A stretch of 64,000 nt of DNA, taken from positions 31,129,767 through 31,193,766 of the forward strand of contig CM055096.1 in assembly GCA_029204225.1 (NCBI GenBank), in the 5' to 3' direction. The stretch comes from Diphasiastrum complanatum. Lineage: Eukaryota > Streptophyta > Lycopodiopsida > Lycopodiales > Lycopodiaceae. Position 1 is the stretch's first letter; each line of letters starts with the position of its first letter. The notes below the pieces were generated by a model. That model was not told the origin of the DNA. It made no database searches and saw only the letters and a list, made by a program, of their open reading frames with translations. Positions 10,292 through 23,779 of this stretch are shown in pieces. Made by a program: the position numbers and the translations under genes.

Positions 10292-11275
10292 TGTTGGATT
10301 CATATCCTTCTCCATCCCTATCTCTCTCTACTAATCTAGATCCATTCATTTTGTTGTTGTAAATATTCTTACAGTCTGCATAAATACAAGGAAAGTCGAT
10401 GACAGTCTGCATCGACATGCCCGACATCGACTTTTCATGACAAATGGTTTTGAGCTTGGTCTCGACATCGAAGCCTTCGACTTCCACGTCGACTTCCTCG
10501 ACATTGAAGTCTCCAACTTCAACGTTTGATCAAGGCAAGCTACCAAATCTTCGACTTCCATGTCATCGACTTCATCAACATCGACGTTTTTCAAATGTCA
10601 ATGTCATCAATTTGGCAGCTCACCAGTACACTTGTCACAGCCGGACAGATTCTTCAATTGAATCAGATATTGTCCGAGTGCAACTGGCAACAACACGTAG
10701 TGCCTTAATCATGTTTGTAAATCACACATTAATCATTCTTTTAATCGGTTAGCCATGTGTATACATACAACTACTCATCAGTTGCTTCGGTTAAAATCCA
10801 TGAACTTTGAATCAAAGCACAATAGTTTTGATCTTCCTCTTTGTTATTACAGAGTATTGTTTTAGGAAGATCGCGATTCTATTCACCATTCAGACCGTAT
10901 TCTCTTCACGACTGAATAATTCCTATTCTAACAATCTAAGTTGTGAATGTTGTCTTGAATGCTCATTTTTATTCATGTTCAGAGTGCTTCGTACTAGCAG
11001 ATTAATTGTTGTGTAGATTAAATCGTTTTATGTGACTGACAACACTCTTCAATTCTTTGCTCTGATAACTGCATTTAAAGCAATGCTTCCGCAAAACTAA
11101 ATTTTAATATAATTTTGTGCATGGCTAGGGAATCGAATTAATCAATCTAGCAACGACAAAGTCGGGCTGATCACTAAATCGATAGACTTAGTTTCATGCA
11201 TTGAGGATTCCTTGTTGCTGCTCTTTTGCTACAACAGCAATTCGACCATCATCCAATTCCCACTGAATCCCAACA
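10292..11275 (+). repeat. copia 3' LTR (984 bp) with extra block and inverted segment
   Basis: The first 99 bp and 10772-10901 align directly to the 5' LTR. Two differences stand out: an extra ~381 bp (10391-10771), and the segment 10902-11250, which is the reverse complement of 9008-9371 in the 5' LTR. The last ~25 bp again align directly, ending CCCAACA before the CTAAG duplication. Confidence 0.9.
10391..10771 (+). repeat. 381-bp block unique to the 3' LTR, with TCGAC-rich repeats
   Basis: The block lies between AAATACAAG and TACTCATCAG, which are contiguous in the 5' LTR. Its first half is a degenerate array of units such as TCGACATCGAAG and TCGACTTCC. Both edges carry an ATACAA-like microhomology, so a deletion in the 5' LTR is as likely as an insertion in the 3' LTR. 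The open frames in it are products of the repeat. Confidence 0.8.
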
Positions 11276-11480
11276 CTAAGCCCAAATCTAAGCAAAGACC
11301 TAAAGTCAAACCTCAACCTAAACACAAGCCTAACCTATACATAAATGTACACCTAAATCTGAATCGAGATCTAACTCTAAACCCAACATAAATATGAAAC
11401 TAAGCCTACACTACCTAAACGTAGACCTTAACCTATAGTTTTTAAATTCAATACTAAACATAGATGTAAAGCTAACCCAA
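11276..11480. repeat. degenerate CCTAAAC-like repeats, right of copia insertion
   Basis: This continues the A/C-rich tract seen at 8716-8778, with many CCTAA, CCTAAAC and CTAAGCC units at irregular spacing. The copia element inserted inside this tract. Confidence 0.45.
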
Positions 11481-12019
11481 ACACGAAGTTTCAGATCTTC
11501 CAAGTTGATTTTAGAAAGATTCAATCTTTGTTCTTTTCTTCTTTGAATCAACATCCTTATAGGATTCAACCTTGAAGAGCTATATTTATGCAACACCAAA
11601 ATCATTCAGTTCAGTCTTCTTAAACTCCAAATAAGCCTATATGATTGTATTGATATTAACTTCCTCCATCAAAAGAAAAATCTAAACCCCTTACAAATAC
11701 CAATATCAAAAGGAGAAATGAAAAGATGTACAACATAAACTAACTTTTAATAAGAGAATAATTTTATACATTATACGTTAACTATATAAACTCAATACTT
11801 AGAAGAAAACTAGAAAAATGATTAATGTAGAACCCATTTTCTTAATAAGAAATAAATTGTAAACTCAAACAAACTTCACTTGCTTTTTTCTTAAACAAGA
11901 GCTACATAGAAGAAAGGAAAATATGTGGGTGAACTAGTAAAAGTAAGAGATTAAATTGGATAAGCAAGGATTTAACTCCACAAAAGCCATAGACGTCATT
12001 AAAAAAATGAGCAAAAAAC
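11481..12019. other. AT-rich stretch, nothing recognised
   Basis: AT-rich sequence without a supported gene or clear repeat structure. Confidence 0.3.
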
Positions 12020-12310
12020 ATGACTTTCTCCAACACCATAGTCGCTGAAAATGTTAAAGCTTATGATACAAGCGTATCTTCTTTTGGAACAATGGAGTTG
12101 CTACACCCAACATCTTGTAGCAAAAAATGCTATATCATCGTGGCCATAGATTACTTCACCATGTGGGCAGCGGCACACGTGGTAGCAAAAAATAATTCTA
12201 AGGAGACTACTTGGTTCTTGCTTCAGAACATGTGATAGGATGATTGAACCACTCGAGAGCTCATCTCATGATAGAAGTACACATTTTCCAAACAAAACCA
12301 TCAAGGCTCT
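12020..12310 (+). pseudogene. gypsy integrase fragment
   Basis: The stretch PTSCSKKCYIIVAIDYFTMW matches the integrase core of plant gypsy elements, where Y-I-I-V-A-I-D-Y-x-T-K-W carries the first catalytic Asp. Frame-broken downstream codons give a DRSTHFPNKTIKALIK block that resembles the D-R-G-T-H-F motif with the second Asp. It is related to, but diverged from, the integrase at 33.7 kb. No LTR or partner domain was found nearby. Confidence 0.75.
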
Positions 12311-12479
12311 AATCAAATCAATTGACGATCTGGGACCGGTTGGTATGAAGGGCACTGATTGCCAGTGTGTGTACCTTGGTAGTGAGGGCACCACGTGTTC
12401 TCTCGTCTATGATGGATTTGGCCAGTGGGTAACTGACCTGGCATCGAAATATGGCCTAAATGTTGACACCATTTGACAC

Positions 12480-13449
12480 CCATCACAAGATAAAGTCCTA
12501 CACAAGCAACACATCAGAGAAGAGGGTAGGATATGCTAGCTTAAAGATTGATTATTCGGATGAATCACTCCGATAGTAGAAAAATCCAATGGTCTTTACA
12601 TGCGTCAAATATCTTTTTCTTCTCAAGTTGGGCAATATCCAATTGTCCTGGAAATAATGAGATTTGTTTTTTAGCTTATTGAATGGCTTGATTTACCTAA
12701 TTGTGTGTGCTATGCAAGCATGTATGCAATATCTGTAATGTTGTTTCATGTTCTTGTATTGGCTTCTTCTGCATAGTGGCCTTGTCGTCGTGCTACTCAA
12801 AAACTATAAGATCATTTTTTAGCTTAGTGAGCTTATGGGCCATGAGGGTGTTATGATGTCCCAATTTTGCCATCTGAATATTGATGTCAATACTTTTGTC
12901 TATCATTTTTGTGATTACTTGGCCTAGTTGTTGATGTAGGCCCAAGATATCCTGTGAATAAAGAAAAGTGGTCCCCGACGTACTGGATTGGCTGATGGAT
13001 TTACAACTTTCATCACGCCTAGATGGGATTCTTTCTCTTCAAAATCATTTGTCTCTTCAAAGCCTTCAGGTAGTGTCACTTCATGTGATCTAGCTTCTGC
13101 TTCTATTTGGTGCATTTCTATAGGAGAAGCATATGGACCGCTTGTTGTTAATCATATTTCTATATCTAATAGAATCCTTCTCCAGGGGATCATGTGTTCA
13201 AAGGTGGAGGGCTCATAGGGTTTTCAAATTTGGCTTTCAAATGATTAGAGCCATAGATCAGATTCATAAAATATTGTGTGTTGGAAGAAATTGTTGGAAA
13301 TTAAGTCCATAGTTGCCTCCTTGGTGAATGACTAGTTTCTATTTCATGATTCTTCCTGCATGTTTATTGATCATTGATCTAGGGTCAGGTGAAAACAACT
13401 TTGGTTCTATGTTTGCTCATCTGATACCTGCAGGAATCACAAACTTAGA
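12480..13449. other. unassigned sequence
   Basis: No gene, LTR or repeat that I can support. The short open frames on both strands have no recognisable motif. Confidence 0.3.
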
Positions 13450-13734
13450 TAGCCAATTTATTTGAAGAACGTCCACAACGGGCTTTCGGCTAATCTCCAG
13501 CAAAGGGTAACCAATTCTATCATAAATTCAAGTTCAGATGTTAAGTTTAAAAAATTGAAGTCATTGAAGACTTGGCCATCTTCAACAACTTCCACGAAAT
13601 TAGCATTTAGAACAAGTCTGCAGAAATACATTACCTTTTCAATAGTCTGCAAAAATACACTATGTTTTTTCAACAGCTTTGGCTTTTTCGCATTTCCCCG
13701 AAATGCGACACTTGCATAGTTCAAAAGTTTCCGT

Positions 13735-13900
13735 TTTTAACACACCTTCGGCTCTTTGCAAAAAATGCAAAGAGAGAGAAAATCCCAAAGGTCATCTATT
13801 TTCATGCGTTAAACTGTTTTAAATACATCACCGTCTTTTTGAGGGCACCTTCGGCTTCTTGCGAAAAATGCAAAGAGAGAGAAAAATCTTGAAGGTCGTC
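13735..13900 (+). repeat. two direct copies of a ~60-bp unit
   Basis: A CCTTCGGCT...TTGC-AAAAATGCAAAGAGAGAGAAAA unit occurs at about 13746-13782 and again at 13851-13887, with small differences. A related AATGCGAC/CATTTCCCCGAAATGC element lies just upstream. Confidence 0.6.
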
Positions 13901-13909
13901 TAAAATAAA

Positions 13910-14240
13910 CGAGGAACGTTCCAGTGACGTCCTCGTCCACATCAACGATGCTGAATTATTGACCGTATATACTGTGTATAGTTGTCACAAAAGTCATATA
14001 CTTTCAAGTACAACGGCTTTCCTAATTAGGTGACAAGCATTCAATGTAATTAATACACGGATGAAGTCTATAAATAGATCATTTAAGCACAGATTATGTG
14101 TTGCTCCGTCCACGAGACACATTATTTGAACCTCCCAATTACGCCGTCAATTTTGGTTGTAATTGCTATTTGTATTGTGCTTCAATGTAATATAACAACA
14201 ACTTGCTTTTATCTGTGTACAACATAAGTGAATTCTTGTT
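13910..14240 (+). promoter_or_regulatory. possible LTR or viral-type promoter (TGACGTC plus TATA box)
   Basis: A TGACGTCC motif (as-1/bZIP type) at about 13924 is followed ~140 bp later by a good TATA box, TATAAATAG, near 14060. After it comes transcribed-looking T-rich sequence with an AATGTAATATAA poly(A)-like signal near 14185. This layout fits the U3-R-U5 of an LTR or an endogenous pararetrovirus promoter. No coding region supports either, so the assignment is tentative. Confidence 0.35.
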
Positions 14241-14978
14241 GTGATTGAATGCACTTTCATTGTGGTTTGATCGCGCTTGTTTACTCACTCTGATCAGAAC
14301 ACGGACGTCTATGACTCCTCAATTTATGATCAGACGATGGTTGTCTTTGACGCCTGAGGAACTCGCGTTATCATACTGCTCTTCCATTTATTTCACGACT
14401 ATACTTCACATTGAATCTGATTTCAGTAGTACCACACACAAACCATCTCTAATCTCTTTGGTGGACTGTACTCTTGTTTCAGAGTATCAATTAATTTTTA
14501 AGATCCTGTTGGGCACTCATAACACTTAAAGATTTGATTACATTTAGCATAAACTGTCTATTAGACTGTTTTTGCATTTAGGAGCCGATTAGAATGGGAG
14601 AGCTGTTCCGCAATAATTTTGCTCTCATCTCCATTCACATTCTTCTATCTCCCTTGCCCCATCAGAATTAGCATGAGTTTGTGTATCAGGAGGGTTGGGA
14701 GAGAATGGAAGCATAATAAATGAAATAATATAGTAGATTCAATGGTGATGGATGAAGTGAAAATGGTGGCTGAATTAGATGTATGAGATGGTATGGGAGT
14801 GGCAACAGTGCCAAAAATGTAGGAGATTTTTCTCATCCACCTTCAAATACTATTTCTAAGATCCAAGCAAAGCATGTGGTACTTCAATGCCAATGGGAGC
14901 AATATCTATTCATAAAGTGTTATGAAACCCTAATCTCTAATAAGCATTAACTCTAATTCTCCAAAGATCAAGCTTATT
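14241..14978. other. unassigned sequence
   Basis: No supported gene. The open frame at 14245-14529 has no recognisable domain and may be part of the same degraded LTR. Confidence 0.25.
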
Positions 14979-16890
<1,912 letters not shown>

Positions 16891-16899
16891 AGGCAAGTA

Positions 16900-18060
16900 T
16901 TGACACTTGTACCTGTATGTAGTACGTGCTTGACCACACTGGACCCAAGATCGAGTGTGTATAGTGTCTAAAAAAGCACTATAGTACTTATAGACTTCTA
17001 TGGTCCCTATCATACATTGGCAGTTTCATGATCAGGGCATTGGCTAAGGCTACTTTCAACTCTTGAAAAGCTTGCTCACATTCTTGTGTCCGTAATCACT
17101 CGATTTTTGTTTTGAGTAGGTCGGTCATTGGACAAGTGTGAGATGCATAGACCATGATGCAATATACTCGATCCCAGGAATGTCTAGAGTTGGCTTATGG
17201 TGGTAGGCGCCATCATTGTTAGTAGCATTGTTATTTTATCTGTTTCAATTGCCATGCCATACTTGTCGATTATGTGGCCTAACAACACGTCATAGGGAAG
17301 TCCAAACAAACGCTTGTTAGCATTCAAGCAATGCACCTTGCTGCACATTTTTTGAAATACTTTTCTAACATCGTGAGGTGCTCCTTCACTTAGATTATCC
17401 ATAGTCTAGGTCATCTTAAATATCTAGAATATCCTCAAAGTGTTCGTTCATGAATGTTGAAAAGGCATGACGTGGTAGGCATACACCCTAAATGTGGTAG
17501 TGAACGTAATTTTGAGTTAATCCTCTTCTACCATGTCTATTTGATTGTGATAGGCAATAGTCCATGCATAAGTATTGCTCTCTTTCGGCCATCTCCTCTA
17601 ACACTTGGTCTATAAATGGTAGTGGGTAGTAGTCTTTTCTGGTCTGCTTGTTCAATTTCTTATAGTCCACACACAATCGTGTCCATGTGGAACTTTTCTT
17701 TAGGCACAGTACTATTGGAGAATACCATTTCATATAGTCTATTAGAAAGATAAGTCCAACACTCTTTAATCGTTCTAGTTCTCTATAGGTCCCCTATTTC
17801 ATGTGGTAGGACAATCTATCATTTTTTTTATCATACTAACTTGGTGTTAGCTTTCAATGGTATCACGTGAGTCACCAACTCATATGGGAGGCCTTTCAGA
17901 TCTACATAAATATAGCGAATCAAATTGAACAAGCGAGCAATTGGAATATCAAAATGAAATACTTGGACACCGTTAATTACAATGCCCAGTGATTTTTCAA
18001 CTAATTACTATCGTTTCATATAGAGTCATATTGATCACATCCCAATAAGGTCTTCAATGT
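16900..18060 (-). pseudogene. gypsy reverse transcriptase remnant, minus strand
   Basis: 17488-17733 reads as the RT finger/palm: SPIVLCLKKSS, RLCVDYKKLNKQT and YYPLPFIDQVLEEMA. 17184-17402 reads as the region after the catalytic box: HDVRKVFQKMCSK, KRLFGLPYDVLLGHIIDKYG. Between them the Y-x-D-D box is lost in a frame-broken stretch, and to the left (16,900-17,180) a decayed RNase H lead-in is likely. A dead gypsy fragment. Confidence 0.75.
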
Positions 18061-18693
18061 ACCATCAATGCTTTTAATTGCAAATCTAAATGACCCTACG
18101 CAAATATTTAAGATATCATATTACCAAAAAAGGAATTCTCACTTTGACCATGAACTTATGTCATGAAATCACATCAAATCTATGACACCTAGTTCCAAAT
18201 AAAGATTTACATGACAAATCAAGCATCTAAGCTCATGTGATAAACCTTCCCACATGCTAGAAACCAAAAAATTTGCACATGCAAAATACTTGGATAACTT
18301 GGGCGTAGATAATCCATGCGCAACTTGAGAGGGGGATAAATGAACATTTCAACGTTCATTTTGCTCTACCTCTTTCACTTTATGATTTATTGCTCTTGCA
18401 CTATTGCCCTATTGTTGTTGCTCTATTGCTCCTGCTTTTTCTACTCTCTACTACTCTCCTATCAAATCAATCCTAAAAGATTTCTTCTTTCAATCTTTTT
18501 TAGTTTTGTTTATTAAAGTGGGAGGTCAAGTGGCTCCACCCATGGGAGGCCGTCTGGAAGAATATTTCATGAAAAACCTGAGAGATATATTCAAGATTGT
18601 TCTAAAAATCTCTCTCCCGAACAGATGGATAGAATCAAGACCATTGTGTTATCTTCATCAGGTGAATCATCCAAGATGAGATCTTTCAAGGAT
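18061..18693. other. unassigned; possible gag scrap before the copia insertion
   Basis: Mostly featureless. From about 18,535 to 18,695 one frame reads NLSPEQMDRIKTIVLSSS-like residues that recall a copia gag. If so, the copia at 18,699 inserted into an older element. This is weakly supported. Confidence 0.25.
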
Positions 18694-18698
18694 GTACC

Positions 18699-18838
18699 TA
18701 TTGGAATTCTATGCTCAGCCTCAAATCCATTCAATAATGAACATCCTGAAAAACCAGAAACAGAAGGCTCAAATTTCTGAGCAGAGGATTGAAAAATTCA
18801 GGATCAAATTTTTTTAGAATTCTTTGATACTGGATCGA
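18699..18838 (+). repeat. 5' LTR stub of the copia element
   Basis: It aligns with the first ~135 bp of the 3' LTR (TTGGAATTC...CTCAGCCTCAAATCC), then passes directly into gag zinc-knuckle codons. The rest of the LTR, the primer site and most of gag were deleted together. The terminal TG has become TA. Confidence 0.85.
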
Positions 18839-19440
18839 CTACAAGAGGACTGGACATGAGATCAAGGAATGCGGAACTTTAAAATTCAACAATGAGAAGA
18901 AGATGCAGTTCCAACAACAAGCGAATTATGCCTCAACCAGTTTTTCGATACAACAGCAAGTGGAAGATGAAGCAGCCTTTATGACCAAAGTCAAAGAACA
19001 ACAAGATATCGATTCCTGGTATCTCGATTATGGAGCAATTCAACAAATGACTCACCATCAAGACTGGTTCAAAGATTAGAAATCTTTCACCCACTTTCGA
19101 GTTGTGCAACTTGGAGACAACTCATCACATTCGATTCAAGGTGAAGGAATAGTCAGAATCGAATTTCAGAAAGATGAAATCAAGTTGTTGTCCAATGTTC
19201 TCCACGTTCCAAATCTGACCAAAATCAGCTCTTAGTTAGCAGAATTATTGATTCAGGTCGGGGGGTCAAATCTGATACAACCGGCTACACCATCCTTGAC
19301 AAAACTCAAAAAGTTGTAGCTTTTGGGAGAAGAAGTGACAATCTCTACAAACTTAGCCACTCTTATTCTTCCAACAATCAAGCTCTTCACACCTCAACTT
19401 CCAAATCATCTGATATGCTTTGGCATTTTAGACTAGGCAC
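18838..19440 (+). pseudogene. copia gag zinc knuckle and protease remnants
   Basis: The first codons give a CCHC knuckle remnant (KRTGHEIKECG). Then come DSWYLDYGAIQQMTHHQDWF, the copia protease entry where the active D-S-G-A has become D-Y-G-A, and a GDNSSHSIQGEG block and VLHVPNL of the protease C-terminal half. Stops interrupt the frame repeatedly. Confidence 0.8.
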
Positions 19441-19499
19441 TTCAATAATATTCAACAAATGTCGACTTAGAAACTAGTACAAGATCTGCCTTCTGTCAG

Positions 19500-20299
19500 A
19501 AAACCAACTTCTCCATGTGAAAGCTGTATAATTAGCAAGCATGCTATAAGTCCTTTTGTTTATGACTTAGTTCATACTTCCAAAGGCCTGCTAGATCTTG
19601 TACATAGCGACACCTGTGGCCTGATGCAGATTGGTTCCAAAGGGGGAGCTCTATACCTCCTAACCTTCATCTATGACTTCTCTCGAAGGACTACAACCTA
19701 TTTTCTGAAGAACAAATCAGACTCGCATTCAAGTTCTTCACACAGTTCAAGGCGTCTGCAGAAAATTAGACCCAGAGAAAGAAAATTTTCTGAAGAACAA
19801 ATCAGACTCAAAGCTCTACCCACAAATGGAGGGAGAAAATTTATCTCCACCGAATTTAAGAAGTTCTGCAAGGCCAACAGAATACATCAACAATTCACAA
19901 CAAGCTACTCACCTCAGTCCAATGGTGTAACTGAACGGAAGAATCGGACACTCATCGAAAGTGCCAAGAACATGGTAGCCCATGCCTCTCTTTCGAAATT
20001 TTTTTGGACAGCCGCCTATCTACAAAATCGATCCATCACCAAAGTCTTAAATGGGAAGACACCTTATGAGGTTTGGACAAGATCAAGACCATCACTCAAG
20101 AATGTCAGAGTGTTTGCTTGCATTGCTCCCTAAAGATCTCATGAAGAAGCTGGATGACAAAAGCACAAAATCGATTTTCATTGGCTATTCCCCAGACCAC
20201 AAGGCATACAAGCTCTATAATCTGGAAATAGAAAAATCATTCACGAGCAGAGATGTCATTTTTGTGGAAGATCGATTTATCAGCTCAATAAATTTCTGA
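19500..20299 (+). pseudogene. copia integrase
   Basis: A zinc-binding C-x-x-C remnant near 19,520 (PCESCIISKHA) is followed by LVHSDTCG with the first catalytic Asp. The core continues in the open stretch 19624-20133 with YSPQSNGVTERKNRTLIESAKN, which holds the catalytic Glu. The second Asp position reads TNGGRKF instead of the usual DRGGE-type motif, so that residue is lost. A short internal sequence (KIRPRERKFSEEQIRLK) looks like a local duplication of a FLKNKSD-type segment. The C-terminal part with SIFIGYSPDHKAYKLYN is in another frame (20051-20299). Confidence 0.82.
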
Positions 20300-21124
20300 T
20301 ACATGTATCAAAGAATTTTTCAATCCATGTATCGAAAAAGACTCCAGGATTGAAAATAAAAAAATCGCATTAATTTGCAAGCAATTTGGGTAAGAGATGC
20401 AAAAGTTAATGCAATTCTCTCAAAAGCTGTCAATATAGGTGATTAAAAATTTTCTTTCACTTTGTTTGAATTTTTCAGATTTGGTCTGACTTTTTATTTC
20501 AAGTTTCTTTACATAATATTTCAGAGAATTGTCTTACCTTTGATCTGATCCATAAGACAGGTTACTTGGATTAGTATCCAAAAAGTTATAACAAATCTTG
20601 TTTTCTAGCTCTAGTGTTACTATTTTTCTTCTTTCAAAAATTTTAGGCCTGTTCTGTTGTTAGTTTGACCTACCAAATTACCTTTAATCATTAATTTGAT
20701 CCAATAGGTTGATAAAGCTTGTTGTAAGCTTTTTAGAGGTACTGAGTTTTTGTGATTTGGATCAATATTGAGAGAGTTATGATCAAATTAGTGAAGGTGG
20801 GTTAGATTTGCTAGAATTCTGAAAATTTCCTTTTGGATTTTTCCAAGTGAGAGAGAATCACTTCACCTTGTCAAGTTTTGTTTCTTTGTAAAAAAATTTC
20901 AGTTTCTTCATTTTGAAGTTTCGCAGGTCCAAATCAATAAAAAATAAAAATTGACCTAACCCTGCCAAAAACCTAAAAAGACACCTTGCCAAAAAAATTT
21001 AACCCTAATTTAAGGTTTCTAGCATTAAAAAAAACAAAAACTAGCCCTAAACCTAAATCCCACGCGCCCCCTCCTCGCGCTTACACTCTCTCTCTCTTTG
21101 CTCACGCCCCCCCTCTCCTGACTC

Positions 21125-21254
<130 letters not shown>

Positions 21255-21812
21255 GCCTGCGGCGCCCCTCGGCCCGTGCATGCTACTTCAGGCCCAACCT
21301 TTTTTTTTTGAATTTAGTTTAGTTTGTACTTTTCTTTTAATAGCTCTAATTTTTATATATATATTACGGTCCCAACATTTCAACGGGCACAAGACGGATG
21401 GTAGAAGTAACCCCTATAACTTTTTTGTTTGGGTTCGGAATCCAGCGCAATAAAAGCGAAAAGCGATCAGAACGTCGAGCCTGACACTGCTAAGTTATTG
21501 AAATTTTGTAATTATTATTTTTCAATTTTTTTTTTAGAGACCTTTTTTACCCTTAGACATATATACTTGTATTTTATTTGCTTATTTCCAATCTTCATAT
21601 CGTCTCCGTTTGAGCTCAAAATTGAATACTGTAAAAAGCAAAAGTGCTCAGTTTTATATGACCTACAAGTTTGTGTCATTTCAGTTTCACTCATCGTAGA
21701 ACTCTGAGTTTTAAGTGGGTGGAGAAAAAAGCATTTTAGCTATTTATCAGAGCCCATTGCACATAAACGTCAACTTAGTACACCGTAACTTACAAGTCCT
21801 TCATTTCTCAAT

Positions 21813-22259
21813 ATGGATGTGGATTCCGATTTTGAGTACATAGATGACGGTGACTCTGAATACGAAAATCAATCTAATTATGATTTTGAAGATCAGTATT
21901 ATGAGTACAACGATGACAAATCCAATCATTGCGGTGAATGTAATCAGTGCGAACAAGTGTCATATGGAGACTATTTGGAACATAATGAAACCCATTTTGA
22001 TGATTATGATGATCAACAAGTTTACCAGATCAGTCAACATAACTCAAGTGGTGGTGTTTATAGTAGTGACAATGATGATGAGCTATATTCACGACAATCA
22101 AAACATCATCGCAATTCACAAGTTGGTGAGCACGCACTGCGGTACATGAGTTCTATGTGCCAACTTGAACAATTGTCATCTCTTGTGCAACGTTGCATAC
22201 AGAATAGCACAATTAATAATGCCACTCCTCATACCCATTGTGGTTCATCATTACTATAG
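21813..22259 (+). CDS. unrecognised acidic 148-residue ORF in the foreign segment
   Basis: The frame opens with ATG in an otherwise stop-rich AT region and runs 148 codons to TAG. The product is very acidic (many Asp, Glu), rich in Tyr and Asn, with a C-x-x-C-x(2)-C cluster (HCGECNQCEQ) around residues 39-48 and His/Asp-rich stretches. I recognise no family. The next open frame (22358-22777) follows in a related style and the two could be exons or a broken single frame. It could be the gag-like protein of an unknown element. Confidence 0.4.
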   Translation: MDVDSDFEYIDDGDSEYENQSNYDFEDQYYEYNDDKSNHCGECNQCEQVSYGDYLEHNETHFDDYDDQQVYQISQHNSSGGVYSSDNDDELYSRQSKHHRNSQVGEHALRYMSSMCQLEQLSSLVQRCIQNSTINNATPHTHCGSSLL

Positions 22260-22357
22260 TTCAATGTACAATTGAGCCCTACTGAAGAAGCGATGGAAGA
22301 ATTGCAGGTTCGAACCAACAAGGAAAACTGCAGGCCACACAAGATCTGATAGTTAAA

Positions 22358-23146
22358 ATGTTGCAAGGAATGGAAAAAAATCGGCAAGTTGATGAGGTGA
22401 AATGGGAAAGATTGTTTGCCAACCTATCTGGTGGACAAGACAAAATTGCGGGAGTTGATCAAAGATGTAATGAGTCATCTACATCGTTCCAACTACAATC
22501 TCCACAAAATGTAACACCTTCTCAAGATGTCCGGAGAAATGACATGGACAAGGAAAAACAGGTATTACAGAGTCATATTGAATATTCGATCGGACTTGAA
22601 AATGACAGAGGAACGTTGGAACAACGAGTGCAACATGATGAAGAAGAGCAACTTTCAACAATGGGAAAACTTGCTCTGCAAATAGATCAATCAATTTCAT
22701 CAACGACTCTTGATTCCCCATTGAATTCACATAAAAGGACCAATCAACATTTATGTAGTGCTATGGAATGTACATAGGATCGACAACATAAATGTAGTTC
22801 CCAATTTAAATCAAGCAAGAATATTCCAAATGTGAGCACAATGTCAATGCAAGGACACAGAAAATCAATTGAGGATAACAAAGACGATGCAGATGATTAT
22901 GAGGAAAACATTTTTGTTTTCCATATTGATCTTCAATTGAGCAATAGAAAGGCCAATTCAGAAAATGAAGCTGTCAGTGAGGCAAATCACTCAAGGACCC
23001 CATCTTCCTTGAAATCACAAGAACAATCGCATCACATTCAACTAGAGGACTTGTATAGAACATCTTGTGAAATGAGATTGATAGACAAGGATACAACTAA
23101 TCTATATGAATGTTTTACATTCAGTATAGAGTGGACAACGAAATGT
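22358..23146 (+). CDS. unrecognised charged ORFs following the acidic ORF
   Basis: Two consecutive open stretches, 22358-22777 and 22832-23146, are separated by a single TAG in the same frame followed by readable codons. The product is polar, Gln/Glu/Lys/Ser-rich, with predicted helical character (KNRQVDEVKWERLF, EQRVQHDEEEQL) and an acidic DNKDDADDYEEN patch. No domain is recognised. The second stretch runs into the copia RT entry in a different frame, so its true end is unclear. Confidence 0.35.
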
Positions 23147-23700
23147 GATGCTAGTCGTCGAACATGCTTCGATCCGACTATTACTTTCCTTTTCAATCAC
23201 AACAGATCTCGAAGTCCATCAAATGGATGTCCAGACCGCTTTCCTCAACGGGAGCATTGAAGAGAAAATCTTTATGTCACAATAGAAGGACATGAACTGA
23301 GGGGTAAGCAATACCTCGTGTGCAAAATTCACAAGGCACTCTATGGGCTGAAATAGTCACCCAGGGCCTGGTTCCATAAAATAAATGCATTCCTTATTGA
23401 GAATGGTTTCATTCCAAACTCAGTAGACTCGAATGTCTACTTCAAGTCTATATCAAATTTCCTCATCATCATCACTCTCTATGTGGATGATACACTATTA
23501 TTCAGTAACGATATGAATCTGATGAAGAAAAGGAAATGCATGCTAGCCAAGGAATACAAAATGAACCCACTATTGTCTTGGAATCGAAATTTTTTGAATT
23601 TGAGCCAGCCGTATGATTTTCATCAGCCAGTAGAGATATCACACAAATGTGCTGAAAAAGCATGGAATGGCCAACTGCAAATCGAGTCTCTTTCCACTTG
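23146..23700 (+). pseudogene. copia reverse transcriptase
   Basis: The frame starts at HASIRLLLSFSI and continues with EVHQMDVQTAFLNG (first catalytic Asp), KALYGLK and SPRAWF, then LYVDDTLLFS with the intact catalytic Asp pair near 23,480. In-frame stops and shifts occur at about 23,283 and 23,355. The downstream region to 23,700 is degraded. Confidence 0.85.
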
Positions 23701-23779
23701 ACTCTGGACTGAAGTTGTCAAAGGAACAATCTCCTCAAACTGAGCCAAAAAAGGAGGAGATGAAGCAATATTCGTTCAC

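Larger units (their letters stand above)
8779..11275 (+). mobile_element. non-autonomous Ty1/copia element with both LTRs and target duplication
   Basis: A structurally complete insertion. The left LTR begins TGTTGGATTC at 8779, the right LTR ends CCCAACA at 11275, and the 5-bp target duplication CTAAG lies at 8774-8778 and 11276-11280. The internal region is only about 900 bp and contains a primer site, two spliced-together scraps of pol and a polypurine tract. With gag, protease, integrase and the RT core gone, it could only have moved using another element's proteins, or was deleted after insertion. Confidence 0.93.
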
